From Bacillus sp. SB49 (GTDB taxonomy: Bacteria; Bacillota; Bacilli; Bacillales; Halobacillaceae), in assembly GCF_000469135.2 (NCBI RefSeq), contig NZ_CP048117.1, positions 3,447,501 through 3,511,500 on the forward strand: DNA of 64,000 nt, in the 5' to 3' direction. Position 1 is the first letter of the stretch; each line of letters starts with the position of its first letter. Made by a program: the position numbers and the translations under genes. Below, one piece after another: positions 40,919 to 50,127 of the stretch. Below the pieces are notes generated by a model that saw only the letters and a program-made list of their open reading frames with translations, was not told the origin of the DNA and ran no database searches.

Positions 40919-42604
40919 TTATATATCTTTCCAATGGTAAACTACCGACTCATATGGACGAAGTTCCAGTTTTTCATCAAGTGCCGGAGCATTCTCATAA
41001 TTGTTTACCAACACTTCGGATTGTCCTGAAGTTTCTATATCATCCGGAAGAACAAAATCAACGGATTCCCCGTAAAAGTTGTTAACGACCAATAACCGTT
41101 CTCCGTTCCACTCCCGCAGGTACGCAAACACACGATCATGTTCCGGAGAAATCAGGCGGTAGTCTCCATGAGTAATAATATCATATTCTTTCCGCAGACG
41201 AATCAGCTCTTGATAGTGTTGGAAAATAGATCCTTCCTCTTTCATGGCTTTTTCTGCATTGATCGTTTCATAGTTGTCCGCTACGTCAATCCACGGCGTC
41301 CCGTTCGTGAAACCTGCATTCTTTTCTGCCGTCCATTGTACCGGCGTACGGGAATTGTCACGCGACTTCTGCTGAAGAATCGCAAGGATATCTTCCTCTT
41401 TGTACCCTTCCGCTTGGAACGCTTCGTACATATTCAAGGATTCCACGTCTCTGTAGCGATCGATAGAAGAGAAGCCGGGGTTCGTCATTCCGAATTCTTC
41501 CCCTTGATAAATGTAAGGAGTACCCTGCATCATGTGAATTGTCGTTGCCAGCATTTTCCCGGATTCCAACGGATAATTCTGCTCGTCTCCAAACCGGGAC
41601 AACACACGGGGCTGGTCATGGTTACACCAGAATAATGCATTCCATCCATTCCCTCTGTGCATCTCTTCCTGCCATGTGGAGAGGATGCTCTTGAGCTCAT
41701 GAAAATCAAAGTCCGCCACGGTCCATTTCTCCCCGTTTGGATAATCCACTTTCAGATGATGAAAGTTGAAGGTCATGCTCAATTCATTCCGCTCCGGGGC
41801 TGTATAGTTGATGCAGTGGTCAATCGTCGTCGAAGACATCTCACCGACCGTCATAAGGTCATAAGGACGAAACACTTCTTTATTCATTTCCTGCATATAT
41901 TCATGCACCTTCGGCCCGTCCGTGTAAAATTTACGACCGTCTCCTGGCGCGATGGTACCATCGTCATTCGGAAACTCCTGATCTTTGGATATGAGGTTGA
42001 TAACGTCCAATCGGAATCCGTCGATACCTTTCTCCGCCCAGTAGCTCATCATATCATAAACATCTTTTCGAACAGCTTCCTTTTCCCAATTGAGATCTGC
42101 CTGGGTAACATCAAACAAGTGCAGGTAATATTGGCCTGTCTCCTCTTCATATTTCCATGCACTGCCTCCGAACTTGGACTTCCAATTCGTAGGTGCCCCG
42201 CCGTCCACAGGGTCCTTCCAAATATAATAATCCCGATAAGGACTGTCCTTGGACATCCGGGATGCCTGGAACCACTCATGCTCCGTGGACGTATGGTTCA
42301 CGACGATGTCCATAATAAGCTTCATGCCGCGGTCATGCGTTTCCCGCAGAAGTTGATCGAAATCTTCCATCGTCCCGTACTCTTCGTGAATATCATAGTA
42401 ATCACTGATGTCATAACCGTTGTCGTTCTGAGGGGATTTGTACATAGGTGTCAGCCACAGGACATCGACTCCAAGCTCTTTCAAGTAATAGAGCTTTTCA
42501 ATAATTCCTTGAATATCACCGACTCCGTTTCCAGTCGTATCACGAAAACTCTTCGGATAAATCTGATAGACGACTGCTTTCTTCCACCATGGTTGTTCAT
42601 TCAT
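40919..42604 (-). CDS. treC: Alpha,alpha-phosphotrehalase
   Basis: A 561-residue GH13 enzyme that splits trehalose 6-phosphate into glucose and glucose 6-phosphate in the cytoplasm. The barrel motifs are clear: DIVVNHTS (region I), GFRLDVINLISK with the nucleophile Asp (region II), TVGEMSS with the acid Glu (region III) and FWCNHDQPR (region IV). The start WWKKAVVYQIYPKSF is typical of oligo-1,6-glucosidase/TreA relatives. Operon position between the PTS transporter and TreR makes the substrate trehalose 6-phosphate. A ribosome site GGTGGTG lies before the ATG. Confidence 0.94.
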   Translation of the reverse strand: MNEQPWWKKAVVYQIYPKSFRDTTGNGVGDIQGIIEKLYYLKELGVDVLWLTPMYKSPQNDNGYDISDYYDIHEEYGTMEDFDQLLRETHDRGMKLIMDIVVNHTSTEHEWFQASRMSKDSPYRDYYIWKDPVDGGAPTNWKSKFGGSAWKYEEETGQYYLHLFDVTQADLNWEKEAVRKDVYDMMSYWAEKGIDGFRLDVINLISKDQEFPNDDGTIAPGDGRKFYTDGPKVHEYMQEMNKEVFRPYDLMTVGEMSSTTIDHCINYTAPERNELSMTFNFHHLKVDYPNGEKWTVADFDFHELKSILSTWQEEMHRGNGWNALFWCNHDQPRVLSRFGDEQNYPLESGKMLATTIHMMQGTPYIYQGEEFGMTNPGFSSIDRYRDVESLNMYEAFQAEGYKEEDILAILQQKSRDNSRTPVQWTAEKNAGFTNGTPWIDVADNYETINAEKAMKEEGSIFQHYQELIRLRKEYDIITHGDYRLISPEHDRVFAYLREWNGERLLVVNNFYGESVDFVLPDDIETSGQSEVLVNNYENAPALDEKLELRPYESVVYHWKDI

Positions 42605-42631
42605 GATAACACCACCGATTCTTTTTCATTT

Positions 42632-44041
42632 TTAAACGTCTTGCTTCCGTTTTGCATACAAGTAAGTTCCGACAAGCGGCAGCACGATGACGATTGCCAT
42701 ACCAATGAGGAAGTCTCCCCAATACTCCGGGATGATGGAGAAGATACCCGGTACTCCTCCGACACCAATCGAGCTTGCCAATACACCTTGAGATGAAATA
42801 TATAAACCTGCAATTGCCGAGGATGCTATAGCGATAACGAATGGATATTTAAATCGTAAGTTCACTCCGAATAAAGCTGGTTCTGTAACGCCAAGCCAAG
42901 CAGATATACCGGAAGACACACCAAGACCCTTCAGTTTATCATCTTTCGCAGCGAGCCAGATGGCAAAAGCAGCTGACCCTTGTGCAATATTAGATAGAGC
43001 GAGCATCGGCCAGAGGAATGTCCCTTCTGTACTTCCTACCAGCTGAATATCAACAGCCAGGAATGTATGGTGCATCCCCGTGATGACGAGCACTCCGTAT
43101 AAACCACCATAAATCAATCCGCCAAGCCAAGCAAAGGAGTTAAAGATGGAAACAAGACCATCTGTAATCGCATTCCCTACGGCGAACGTTACCGGCCCGA
43201 TAATAATGAATGTAAGGATACCTGTTACTAATAGTGCTACAGGGCCGACAACAAGCAGCTGAATACTGTCTGCCACCCGCTTTCTAAGGAATAATTCAAT
43301 TTTCGTCAATAGATAGGAGGCAGCCAAAACCGGCAGTACTTGTCCCTGATAACCGATTTTGTCGATTTCCCACCCGAATAAGTTCCACGTCGGGACATTT
43401 CCTTCCGTTACAGCGTCCCCGTATGCCCAAGCACTTAAGAGGTCGGGGTGAACAAGCACGAGACCGATAACAATACCAAGGATGGGACTCCCACCGAACT
43501 TCTTGACAGCTGACCAACCAATGAGACCCGGCAGAAAGGCGAAAGCCGTATTCGCAATGATAAAGATCATGTTAGCAAGGCCGGACCACTGCGGGTACAC
43601 ATCGATGATGGACTGGTCATCCCAGAAGATTCCTGTCGCTGTCAGAATGTTATTGATTCCGAGCAGTAAACCCGCTGTTACAATTGCCGGTAGGATTGGA
43701 ATGAAGATATCCGCCAGCGTCTTGATGGCACGTTGCAGCGGATTCATCTTTTTACTGGACGCTTCCTTCACTTCCTCCTTCGATGCTTCTCCCACCCCTG
43801 CTAAAGCAATGAATTCTTTGTAAACTTTCTCCACTGTTCCTTGACCAACGACAATTTGAAATTGACCGTTCGTCGAAAAGGACCCTTTGACTGCGTCAAT
43901 ATTGTTCAATTTTTCATGATCGACAATGCCCTCATCATGAAGGGCCAACCGAAGACGCGTGACACAGTGAGTAGCTGCAGAGAGATTTTCCTTTCCACCG
44001 ATCGCCTCTAAAATCTGCTCTGCCTGTTTTTTGTAATTCAT
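42632..44041 (-). CDS. treP: Trehalose-specific PTS transporter, EIIBC
   Basis: A 469-residue membrane protein that imports trehalose and phosphorylates it. The N-terminal IIB domain carries the phosphocysteine in AATHCVTRLRLAL (Cys about residue 26). The IIC domain follows after a linker (from about residue 105) with ten or so helices, including FAFLPGLIGWSAVKKFGG and GGLIYGGLYGVLVITGMHHTF, a family signature near the sugar site. No IIA domain is attached, as usual for the trehalose/sucrose group, where the glucose IIA serves. GGGAGG precedes the start. It is the first gene of treP-treC-treR. Confidence 0.94.
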   Translation of the reverse strand: MNYKKQAEQILEAIGGKENLSAATHCVTRLRLALHDEGIVDHEKLNNIDAVKGSFSTNGQFQIVVGQGTVEKVYKEFIALAGVGEASKEEVKEASSKKMNPLQRAIKTLADIFIPILPAIVTAGLLLGINNILTATGIFWDDQSIIDVYPQWSGLANMIFIIANTAFAFLPGLIGWSAVKKFGGSPILGIVIGLVLVHPDLLSAWAYGDAVTEGNVPTWNLFGWEIDKIGYQGQVLPVLAASYLLTKIELFLRKRVADSIQLLVVGPVALLVTGILTFIIIGPVTFAVGNAITDGLVSIFNSFAWLGGLIYGGLYGVLVITGMHHTFLAVDIQLVGSTEGTFLWPMLALSNIAQGSAAFAIWLAAKDDKLKGLGVSSGISAWLGVTEPALFGVNLRFKYPFVIAIASSAIAGLYISSQGVLASSIGVGGVPGIFSIIPEYWGDFLIGMAIVIVLPLVGTYLYAKRKQDV

Positions 44042-44082
44042 ACCGTTACCTCCCTAGTTTGGAATACCAATGCCAAAAACCG

Positions 44083-44194
44083 AGAAACCGCTTACGAAAC
44101 AGAATGTCGGTAACCGAAGGCGATGTATTTATAACCGTATTCATACTAGTACCCTACTTCGGTTTCCAAAAATCGCAAATATTAAACGCTTCCA
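44083..44194 (-). promoter_or_regulatory. Two cre-like catabolite sites in the tre leader
   Basis: TGGAAGCGTTTAAT (minus strand, 44194-44181) and AGAAACCGCTTACG (44083-44096) each match the CcpA site TGNAANCGNTTNCA except for two positions. They lie between the TreR operators and treP. Catabolite repression of the operon is likely; the exact site is uncertain. Confidence 0.45.
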
Positions 44195-44200
44195 AAAACA

Positions 44201-44248
44201 ACTTGTATATACATGTTCTATTGCAAGTATAACTTGTATATACAGGTT
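44201..44248. promoter_or_regulatory. Twin TreR operators
   Basis: ACTTGTATATACATGT (44201-44216) and AACTTGTATATACAGGTT (44231-44248) are near-palindromes with the shared core TTGTATATACA, the known TreR recognition word. Their centres are 31 bp apart, three helical turns, suiting cooperative binding. The rest of the 325-nt gap up to the MFS gene holds a weak plus-strand promoter candidate (TTTAAG at 44296, TATATA at 44319). Confidence 0.85.
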
Positions 44249-44366
44249 ATGCAACCGCTAACATCATTTTCATTTACAAACGATAAGCAGAAGACTTTAA
44301 GTAGAAATGGAACTGTGCTATATATGTTTAGGGTAACGAAATAAATAGGAAGAAGGGATATTTATC

Positions 44367-45593
44367 CTGACTAATGAAACGCAAGCGAAGAGAAACCTAT
44401 GGATTATGTGGTTTGCTAACTTTTTCATTGCTGGTAGTATCACAATGGTATTACCTTTCCTTTCTTTATATATAGAAGAACTCGGAAATTTCACGGATGC
44501 TTATGTCCAGACGTGGTCCGGCTGGGTCTTCGGTGTCACGTTCGTCACCGCCTTCCTCTTCTCCCCTGTCTGGGGGAAAATCGGGGACAGATACGGCAGA
44601 AAGAAAATCCTAATTCTATCAGCTTCCGGGCTGGCCGTTTCGGTTTTTCTGATGGGCTTCGTCACAAGCGTCTGGCAGCTGTTCCTGCTGCGGATGTTTA
44701 TGGGTATATTCACCGGGTTCATCCCGATGTCCCAGGCGCTGATTTCCACGCAGACACCGAAGGATATTGCCGGCCAAGTTCTCGGTACTCTGCAGACAGG
44801 AAGCATAACAGGCAGTCTGCTTGGCCCGATGCTCGGGGGATGGATCGCCGATTCAATCGGGTACGCGACAACATTTCAGTTCGTATCGATTACAGTAGGG
44901 ATCTCTGCTTTCCTCGTCTTATTCGGTATAAAGGAGCAGCGGGTTGTCCAGGAAAGCGAGGATGAGAAGTCCAGCTACAACTCAAAAGAGGTCATTCTGC
45001 ACATTGTCAGGCACCCGATCCTGCTGATGGTCATGATTATCTCTTTATTTGTTCAAGTAGCTCACTTCAGCATCCAGCCGATCCTTTCCTTATTTGTAGG
45101 TGATTTACATGGACCGGAGAACTTGGCTCTGTTCTCAGGAATCGCCTTCTCCGCTGCAGGTCTTGGTAACTTGTTGATGGCTAAGCGCTGGGGAAGAATT
45201 GCCGATCGGGTCGGGTATATCAAAATTATGATTGCTCTCCTATTCATGGCGGGTATTGTTTATTTTCCCGCCGCTTTCGTAACGAATATCTGGCAGCTGG
45301 TTGTACTTCGCTTCCTATTAGGAGTATCCATCGGCGGCATCATACCAGTGCGCACAGCGTACATCCGTCAGGAAGCCCCTGTCGCCATGCAGGGAGAAGT
45401 GTTAGGCTACAACACCAGCCTGCGCTTTTTAGGAAACATCATCGGCCCTGCAATGGGCGGTATGATCGCAGGAGCTTATGGATTCTCCATGGTATTCTTT
45501 GTGACGAGCGCTCTCCTGATCGCCTGTGGTACGGTAATGTCCGTTGTCGTTAAGAAGAAATCACATGCCATGAAGGAAGCGCCGACCTATTAA
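44367..45593 (+). CDS. MFS multidrug-type exporter, probable CTG start
   Basis: A 12-helix major facilitator exporter of about 408 residues. Motif A is GKIGDRYGRKK in the loop after the second helix and is echoed by WGRIADRVGYIK in the second half; motif C-like GSLLGPMLGGWIAD marks a drug/proton antiporter. The first in-frame ATG (44406) would start inside the first membrane helix and drop the charged tail. Translation from CTG at 44367 adds LTNETQAKRNLWI, a normal cytoplasmic N-terminus for the family, and AGAAGGG lies 9 nt upstream. The ATG at 44373 is out of frame. A sequencing or natural change of ATG to CTG would look the same. Substrate unknown. Confidence 0.82.
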   Translation: MTNETQAKRNLWIMWFANFFIAGSITMVLPFLSLYIEELGNFTDAYVQTWSGWVFGVTFVTAFLFSPVWGKIGDRYGRKKILILSASGLAVSVFLMGFVTSVWQLFLLRMFMGIFTGFIPMSQALISTQTPKDIAGQVLGTLQTGSITGSLLGPMLGGWIADSIGYATTFQFVSITVGISAFLVLFGIKEQRVVQESEDEKSSYNSKEVILHIVRHPILLMVMIISLFVQVAHFSIQPILSLFVGDLHGPENLALFSGIAFSAAGLGNLLMAKRWGRIADRVGYIKIMIALLFMAGIVYFPAAFVTNIWQLVVLRFLLGVSIGGIIPVRTAYIRQEAPVAMQGEVLGYNTSLRFLGNIIGPAMGGMIAGAYGFSMVFFVTSALLIACGTVMSVVVKKKSHAMKEAPTY

Positions 45594-45641
45594 CCCTCCT
45601 GTTCTGCTATGATAGAGTCAAACGATATATGGAGGGATTGT

Positions 45642-46190
45642 ATGGATCGTGCATTACTTATCATCGATTATACAAACGACTTTGTAGCAGATAACGGCGC
45701 CCTTACATGTGGAAAGCCCGGGCAGGAGATAGAGGGATATGTCACGGATTTGACCACGTCCTTTCTAAAGAAGAAAGAGTTCGTCATCTTCGGTGTCGAT
45801 CTGCATGAAAAGGATGACATCTATCACCCGGAGACAAAGCTTTTCCCGCCGCATAATATCCGCGGAACGAAAGGCCGGGAACTTTACGGACGCTTAGCCG
45901 AGGTATACGAATCGGCCAAAGCTTCTCCATTTACCTATTGGATGGACAAAACGAGGTACAGCGCTTTTGCCGGAACGGACTTAGACATGCAGCTGAGGGC
46001 ACGTGGAATACAAGAACTCCATCTGGTCGGAGTCTGCACCGATATCTGTGTACTTCATACAGCAATGGATGCTTACAACTACGGATATGACATTCACATT
46101 CATCAACAAGGAGTCGCAAGCTTTAACAACGTCGGACACAACTTTGCTCTGAAACATTTTGAACAGACGCTTGGAGCAGTTCTTCATTAA
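45642..46190 (+). CDS. Isochorismatase-family hydrolase, nicotinamidase-like
   Basis: A 182-residue cysteine hydrolase. The catalytic Asp is in LLIIDYTNDFV (Asp 9 or 13), metal ligands are likely in GVDLHEKDD and the following His, the catalytic Lys in MDKTRYSAF, and the nucleophile Cys in LVGVCTDICVLHTAMDA. This set is that of nicotinamidases (PncA), which recycle nicotinamide to nicotinate for NAD synthesis; B. subtilis YueJ is similar. I start at the ATG at 45642, 5 nt after GGAGGG; an ATG 33 nt upstream has no ribosome site. It may be read through from the MFS gene 48 nt upstream. Confidence 0.87.
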   Translation: MDRALLIIDYTNDFVADNGALTCGKPGQEIEGYVTDLTTSFLKKKEFVIFGVDLHEKDDIYHPETKLFPPHNIRGTKGRELYGRLAEVYESAKASPFTYWMDKTRYSAFAGTDLDMQLRARGIQELHLVGVCTDICVLHTAMDAYNYGYDIHIHQQGVASFNNVGHNFALKHFEQTLGAVLH

Positions 46191-46231
46191 AAACAACGCC
46201 CATCCTTATAAAGGACGGGCGTTGTTTTTGG
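46189..46231 (+). terminator. Terminator after the nicotinamidase-like gene
   Basis: AAACAACGCCC and GGGCGTTGTTT form the outer stem with an imperfect inner stem (ATCC/GGA), then T5. Confidence 0.88.
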
Positions 46232-46391
46232 CTGTTCAGGGTCCACACATCTGATAGCACAATAGGCTTTGAAGAGAAGACGAAAATAGCGCGAGCGTCT
46301 TATTTCTCTCCTGATCCACCCGTGTGGTATAGTATGTCGGGTATTACAGGGACTTTTCTTTCATTAATAAACGATGAGGGAGGTCATCAAC

Positions 46392-47753
46392 ATGGAAACT
46401 CTATCTCGTCCCTCCCAATCTCATTTCCGTACGGTTTTTGTCCTTAGTGCAGCCGTGCTGATTGTGGTTATGAATACAACGATGTTCAACATCGCCTTAC
46501 CAAATATATTGCGTGAATTTACTTTGCTGCCATCCGAGGGTGCTTGGATCGTCTCAGGATATTCAATTGTTCTGTCTATCTTCACTATTACCTTCACGAG
46601 ACTGTCCGATTACCTGCCGATTCGTAAGCTGCTGACGATCGGAATTACTATCTTCAGCTTCGCTTCCATTCTAGGTTTCTTCGCTGAAAGTTACTTATGG
46701 CTGATGATTGCACGTCTTTGTCAGGCAGTCGGAGCTGCGGCAGTTCCTGGTTTATCCATGGTCTTTGCCGGCCGCTATATTCCTGCATCCCGACGCGGAA
46801 GTGCCTATGCTTTAATTGCTTCCTCCACTTCGTTAGGCTTCGGCCTTGGGCCGGTTATAGGGGGGGTGGTCACGGATTACCTGGATTGGAACTATTTGTT
46901 CATCGTCACTATTCTAGCTGTGGGCGTCCTGCCTGCGCTCTTCCGACTCATGCCGAAGGAAACGACAGGCAAGGGGCGGTTTGACGGGATCGGTGCCTTC
47001 TTATCCGGGAGCAGTGCTACGTTCTTTCTCTTGTATATATCGAGCTTCAGCACAGGCTATTTACTGGGAGGACTGCTCACAGCAGCACTCCTGTGGCTTC
47101 GTATCAACAAAACAGATACACCGTTTATCCAACCTGAGCTGTTGGCTGATGCACAGTACAGAAAAATATTGATATTGAGCTTTCTTGGGTTCACCTTACA
47201 TTTCGCAGTTCTGTTTCTTATGCCTGTCATGTTGGAGCAAGTGTACGGTCAAAGCGCTGCGGCTATTGGTTTCTTTATTTTCCCCGGTGCGATTCTCTCT
47301 GCAGTTGCTGCCATATTCATCGGGAGGATGATTGATGCTTATGGGAATATCCGTGTGCTGATTTTATCCCAGTTACTGCTTTCCATAGCAGCATTGGCCT
47401 ATTTCTTACTCGCCGGCCTCCACCCTTCTATGATCATGATCGCCTACATGTTCACAAGTTTCGGTTTCTCCAGCCTATCGTCCAGTTCTACGAACGAAGT
47501 ATCGCAGATTCTTCCTAAAGAACAGATCGGTGCAGGAATCGGCTTAAAACAGCAGATTCATTTCATTGGAAGTGCTACAGGATCAGTCCTTGCCGGAATT
47601 TTGCTCGAGATGCGTCATGCCCCTTATGGAAAAGAAGACTTCGACCTGCCCTTCGGCATGCTTGTCTTTCTAATGACCTTGTCTTTCTCCATCTTCCTTC
47701 TTTACGCAAAAAAAAAGAAAGCGATGGAAAAAGTTCAAACAAGTGACATTTGA
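46392..47753 (+). CDS. MFS transporter, DHA2 (14-helix) type, Tet(L)/EmrB-like
   Basis: A 453-residue exporter with about 14 hydrophobic helices. The opening VVMNTTMFNIALPNILREF, the motif GAWIVSGYSIVLSIFTI and RLSDYLPIRKLLTIG, and motif C in the fifth helix (SSTSLGFGLGPVIGGVVTDYL) are those of the DHA2 group that includes Tet(L), EmrB and QacA. In this family antiport is H+ or Na+/K+ driven, which may matter in a salt-adapted cell; the substrate is not predictable. The ATG at 46392 follows GGGAGG; a start 18 nt earlier precedes that site. It is monocistronic. Confidence 0.86.
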   Translation: METLSRPSQSHFRTVFVLSAAVLIVVMNTTMFNIALPNILREFTLLPSEGAWIVSGYSIVLSIFTITFTRLSDYLPIRKLLTIGITIFSFASILGFFAESYLWLMIARLCQAVGAAAVPGLSMVFAGRYIPASRRGSAYALIASSTSLGFGLGPVIGGVVTDYLDWNYLFIVTILAVGVLPALFRLMPKETTGKGRFDGIGAFLSGSSATFFLLYISSFSTGYLLGGLLTAALLWLRINKTDTPFIQPELLADAQYRKILILSFLGFTLHFAVLFLMPVMLEQVYGQSAAAIGFFIFPGAILSAVAAIFIGRMIDAYGNIRVLILSQLLLSIAALAYFLLAGLHPSMIMIAYMFTSFGFSSLSSSSTNEVSQILPKEQIGAGIGLKQQIHFIGSATGSVLAGILLEMRHAPYGKEDFDLPFGMLVFLMTLSFSIFLLYAKKKKAMEKVQTSDI

Positions 47754-47844
47754 TTTTTTAAACGTAATTTAATATGATGGAGTATGGACATTTCTGTTAT
47801 TAATGAGTTTTAGTTTATAGATTTACATTTAGGAGGAATCATAT

Positions 47845-48786
47845 ATGAGCTCAAAAGATTATCGAGTTCTGCTGTATTATAAGTATGTCGACCTTCCTGA
47901 CTATGAAGAATATTGCAAAAACCACTTGAAATTCTGTAAGGATCTTGGGCTGAAAGGACGTATTATCGTATCCCACGAGGGAATAAACGGTACGGTTTCC
48001 GGAACAGTCGAACAAGTGGAAGAATATATGGACTATGTGCGCTCCGATGAGCGTTTTGCTGATATTCACTTCAAAATCGATGAGCACGACGGACATGCAT
48101 TCAAGAAAATGCACTGCCGCGTCAAACCGGAGCTCGTCAACTGGAGCATCGATGATGACGATATCGATCCGAAGACTTTCGGCGGCAAACACTTGAAGCC
48201 GAAAGAATTCAACGAATATTTGAAGGACGAGAACACCATCGTCATCGATGGTCGAAACGAGTACGAATACCGAATTGGACACTTTCGTAACGCCATCCGC
48301 CCGGATGTAGAGACATCACGCGAATTTCCGGAATGGATTGCTGAGAATGCAGATCAATGGAAGGATAAGAAAGTCCTTACGTATTGCACCGGAGGAATCC
48401 GCTGTGAGAAATTGACAGGAATCCTTAAGAAGAACGGTGTAGAGGACGTCTATCAACTGGAAGGCGGAATCACGACTTACGGAAAAGATCCGGAAGTCAA
48501 AGGTGAATTGTTCGACGGTAAGATGTATGTCTTTGATGAGCGCATCTCTGTTCCGATCAACCAGGTTGAAGAAAAAGTCATTGCAACTTGCGAGCATTGC
48601 GGAAAAGCAGAAGACCGCATGATCAATTGCAGTAATCCGGTATGTAACCGGCAGTACGTCTGCTGTCAAGACTGTGAAGAGAAACACCATGCCGCATGTA
48701 CAGCAGAATGCAAGGAGCATCCGGAAAATCGTTGGGATGTTGAACGTAAGAAGCAGATTGATAAGTACGATCGTATTAACGGATAA
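47845..48786 (+). CDS. trhO: tRNA uridine(34) hydroxylase TrhO, rhodanese-like
   Basis: A 313-residue cytosolic enzyme that hydroxylates U34 of certain tRNAs with oxygen, the first step to 5-methoxyuridine. The N-terminal UPF0176 domain holds LKGRIIVSHEGINGTVSG, then a rhodanese domain (IVIDGRNEYEYRIGHF) with the active-site loop YCTGGIRCEKL (Cys near residue 183). The C-terminal region is rich in cysteines (CEHCGKAEDRMINCSNPVC and on), probably a zinc site. AGGAGG is well placed. The gene is single and lies between the MFS gene and its own terminator. Confidence 0.93.
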   Translation: MSSKDYRVLLYYKYVDLPDYEEYCKNHLKFCKDLGLKGRIIVSHEGINGTVSGTVEQVEEYMDYVRSDERFADIHFKIDEHDGHAFKKMHCRVKPELVNWSIDDDDIDPKTFGGKHLKPKEFNEYLKDENTIVIDGRNEYEYRIGHFRNAIRPDVETSREFPEWIAENADQWKDKKVLTYCTGGIRCEKLTGILKKNGVEDVYQLEGGITTYGKDPEVKGELFDGKMYVFDERISVPINQVEEKVIATCEHCGKAEDRMINCSNPVCNRQYVCCQDCEEKHHAACTAECKEHPENRWDVERKKQIDKYDRING

Positions 48787-48788
48787 TG

Positions 48789-48832
48789 AAAATCCCCGCC
48801 CTGTCATCAAACACAGGGCGGGGATTTTTTTA
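48789..48832. terminator. Terminator between trhO and pdxK
   Basis: AAATCCCCGCCCTGT and ACAGGGCGGGGATTT form a 15-bp perfect stem, with T7 on the plus side. The pdxK stop codon abuts the other end. Confidence 0.92.
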
Positions 48833-49633
48833 ATCTTTTTTTAATCGATGGGCAGCGTGAAAGGTCGAACCGATGCCGCGGTCGAAGGATAATGCATAAC
48901 GAATCGCTGTTGTCACAAACGATTTCGCACGGCGGACCGCATCCTCTACAGAACTGCCTTTCGCTAATTCAGCTGCAATCGCTGCGGAATAGGTACAGCC
49001 GGCTCCACTCGTATGGATGGTCTGCACTCGTTCCGACTCAAGCTCCGTGATGCTCGTACCATCATATAAGATATCGACAGCTGGATGTCCTTCCAAAGCA
49101 CCGCCTTTAAGAAGGACGTAAGAAGCGCCTAATTGATAGAGGTCCCTCGCCATCATCTTCATATCGTCTGGGTTCTCAGGGACAGGGCTATTCACCAAAC
49201 GGGCGCCCTCCTGAAGGTTCGGAGTGATAATGGCAGCCTGCGGAATCAACTTCTCCACAAGCGCTGCGATAGCTTCATCCTTTAGCAGCTGGGAACCCAT
49301 CTTTCCGATCATGACAGGGTCGACGACGACGTTCGACACATTCGCTTCTTTTATAAGTCTTGCTGTCAGATCAATGATCTCTTCCGTGAATAACATCCCT
49401 GTCTTAAGAGCATCGACGCCAACATGTTCCAAAGAAGCATGGATCTGAGCCTCCACTGCTTCTAAAGGCTGTGTGAAAATCCCCTGCTTTGTTGTACTAT
49501 TATTTGCGACTATGGCCGTTACAGCGCTCATGCCATAGACATCGAACTCCTCAAAGGTTTTTAAATCAGCTTGTATGCCCGCGCTCCCTTGAGCTGCTGA
49601 GCCGGCGATACTTAACACTTTCGGTATACTCAT
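48830..49633 (-). CDS. pdxK: Pyridoxine/pyridoxal kinase (PdxK, ThiD-like)
   Basis: A 267-residue ribokinase-fold enzyme that phosphorylates vitamin B6 compounds, and perhaps hydroxymethylpyrimidine. Blocks seen: SIAGSAAQGSAGIQADLKTFEE at the start, VDALKTGMLF, VVVDPVMIGK, IITPNLQEGARL, and the anion-hole loop SGAGCTYSAAIAAELAKG, with the lid cysteine typical of the Bacillus PdxK subgroup. Its short length relative to ThiD-ThiE fusions and lack of thi genes nearby favour PdxK. An AGAGGGG lies somewhat far (about 11 nt) from the ATG. It is transcribed alone, divergent from the alkyltransferase-like gene. Confidence 0.87.
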   Translation of the reverse strand: MSIPKVLSIAGSAAQGSAGIQADLKTFEEFDVYGMSAVTAIVANNSTTKQGIFTQPLEAVEAQIHASLEHVGVDALKTGMLFTEEIIDLTARLIKEANVSNVVVDPVMIGKMGSQLLKDEAIAALVEKLIPQAAIITPNLQEGARLVNSPVPENPDDMKMMARDLYQLGASYVLLKGGALEGHPAVDILYDGTSITELESERVQTIHTSGAGCTYSAAIAAELAKGSSVEDAVRRAKSFVTTAIRYALSFDRGIGSTFHAAHRLKKD

Positions 49634-49773
49634 AGACGTGCCTACCCCTCTCTTCTTTTCCTATTTCCTAATTGTATCAAATTGTAAGAACGCTCTGCTA
49701 ACGGAATGGATTCCCCCTCCCCCGCCTTTTTGTTAGGATAGAAGGTGAAAAAGCTAGAAAAGGAGATTCTTCA

Positions 49774-50127
49774 TTGAAACCTTTTACCGAGAAAGTCCTG
49801 GCAATTATTCAAAAGATACCAGAAGGGTCGGTCTCGACTTACGGACAGGTGGCGCGCCTTGCAGGAAACCGGAGAGCAGCCAGACAAGTATCGCGCATTC
49901 TCCATGCGATGAGTGATAAATACAGCCTGCCTTGGCATCGAGTCGTAAATAGAAACGGAGAAATTGTGCTCTCAGGAGAAGAGCGCGCTCACCTTCAGCA
50001 GCTCAAACTTGAAGCAGAAGGAATGACGGTCATCCATGGCAAGGTTTCACTTAACACCTACCAGATCCAGGATGAAGTTGTTCTGAGCTCCTTATCAGAT
50101 GAAGAAGGATGGTTAGACGATGTTTGA
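49774..50127 (+). CDS. Alkyltransferase-like protein (MGMT homologue without active Cys)
   Basis: A 117-residue DNA-binding protein from the MGMT C-terminal fold. The helix-turn-helix and arginine finger are clear (GSVSTYGQVARLAGNRRAARQV), but the active-site PCHRV of O6-methylguanine methyltransferase is PWHRV here (residues 51-55), so it cannot take up an alkyl group. Such ATL proteins flip and bend alkylated guanines and recruit nucleotide excision repair. The start is a TTG (49774), 8 nt after AAAGGAG, so ATG-based callers miss or shorten it. Its last 8 bases overlap the next gene, an iron-sulfur nuclease, strongly suggesting a shared repair task. Confidence 0.88.
   Translation: MKPFTEKVLAIIQKIPEGSVSTYGQVARLAGNRRAARQVSRILHAMSDKYSLPWHRVVNRNGEIVLSGEERAHLQQLKLEAEGMTVIHGKVSLNTYQIQDEVVLSSLSDEEGWLDDV

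Noticed and set aside
41657-42796. A 379-codon open frame on the plus strand opposite treC and the end of treP.
   Set aside because: It lies wholly antisense to two clear enzymes, has no ribosome site and reads like the reverse of their codons (many Ile, Val, His, Phe and Arg).
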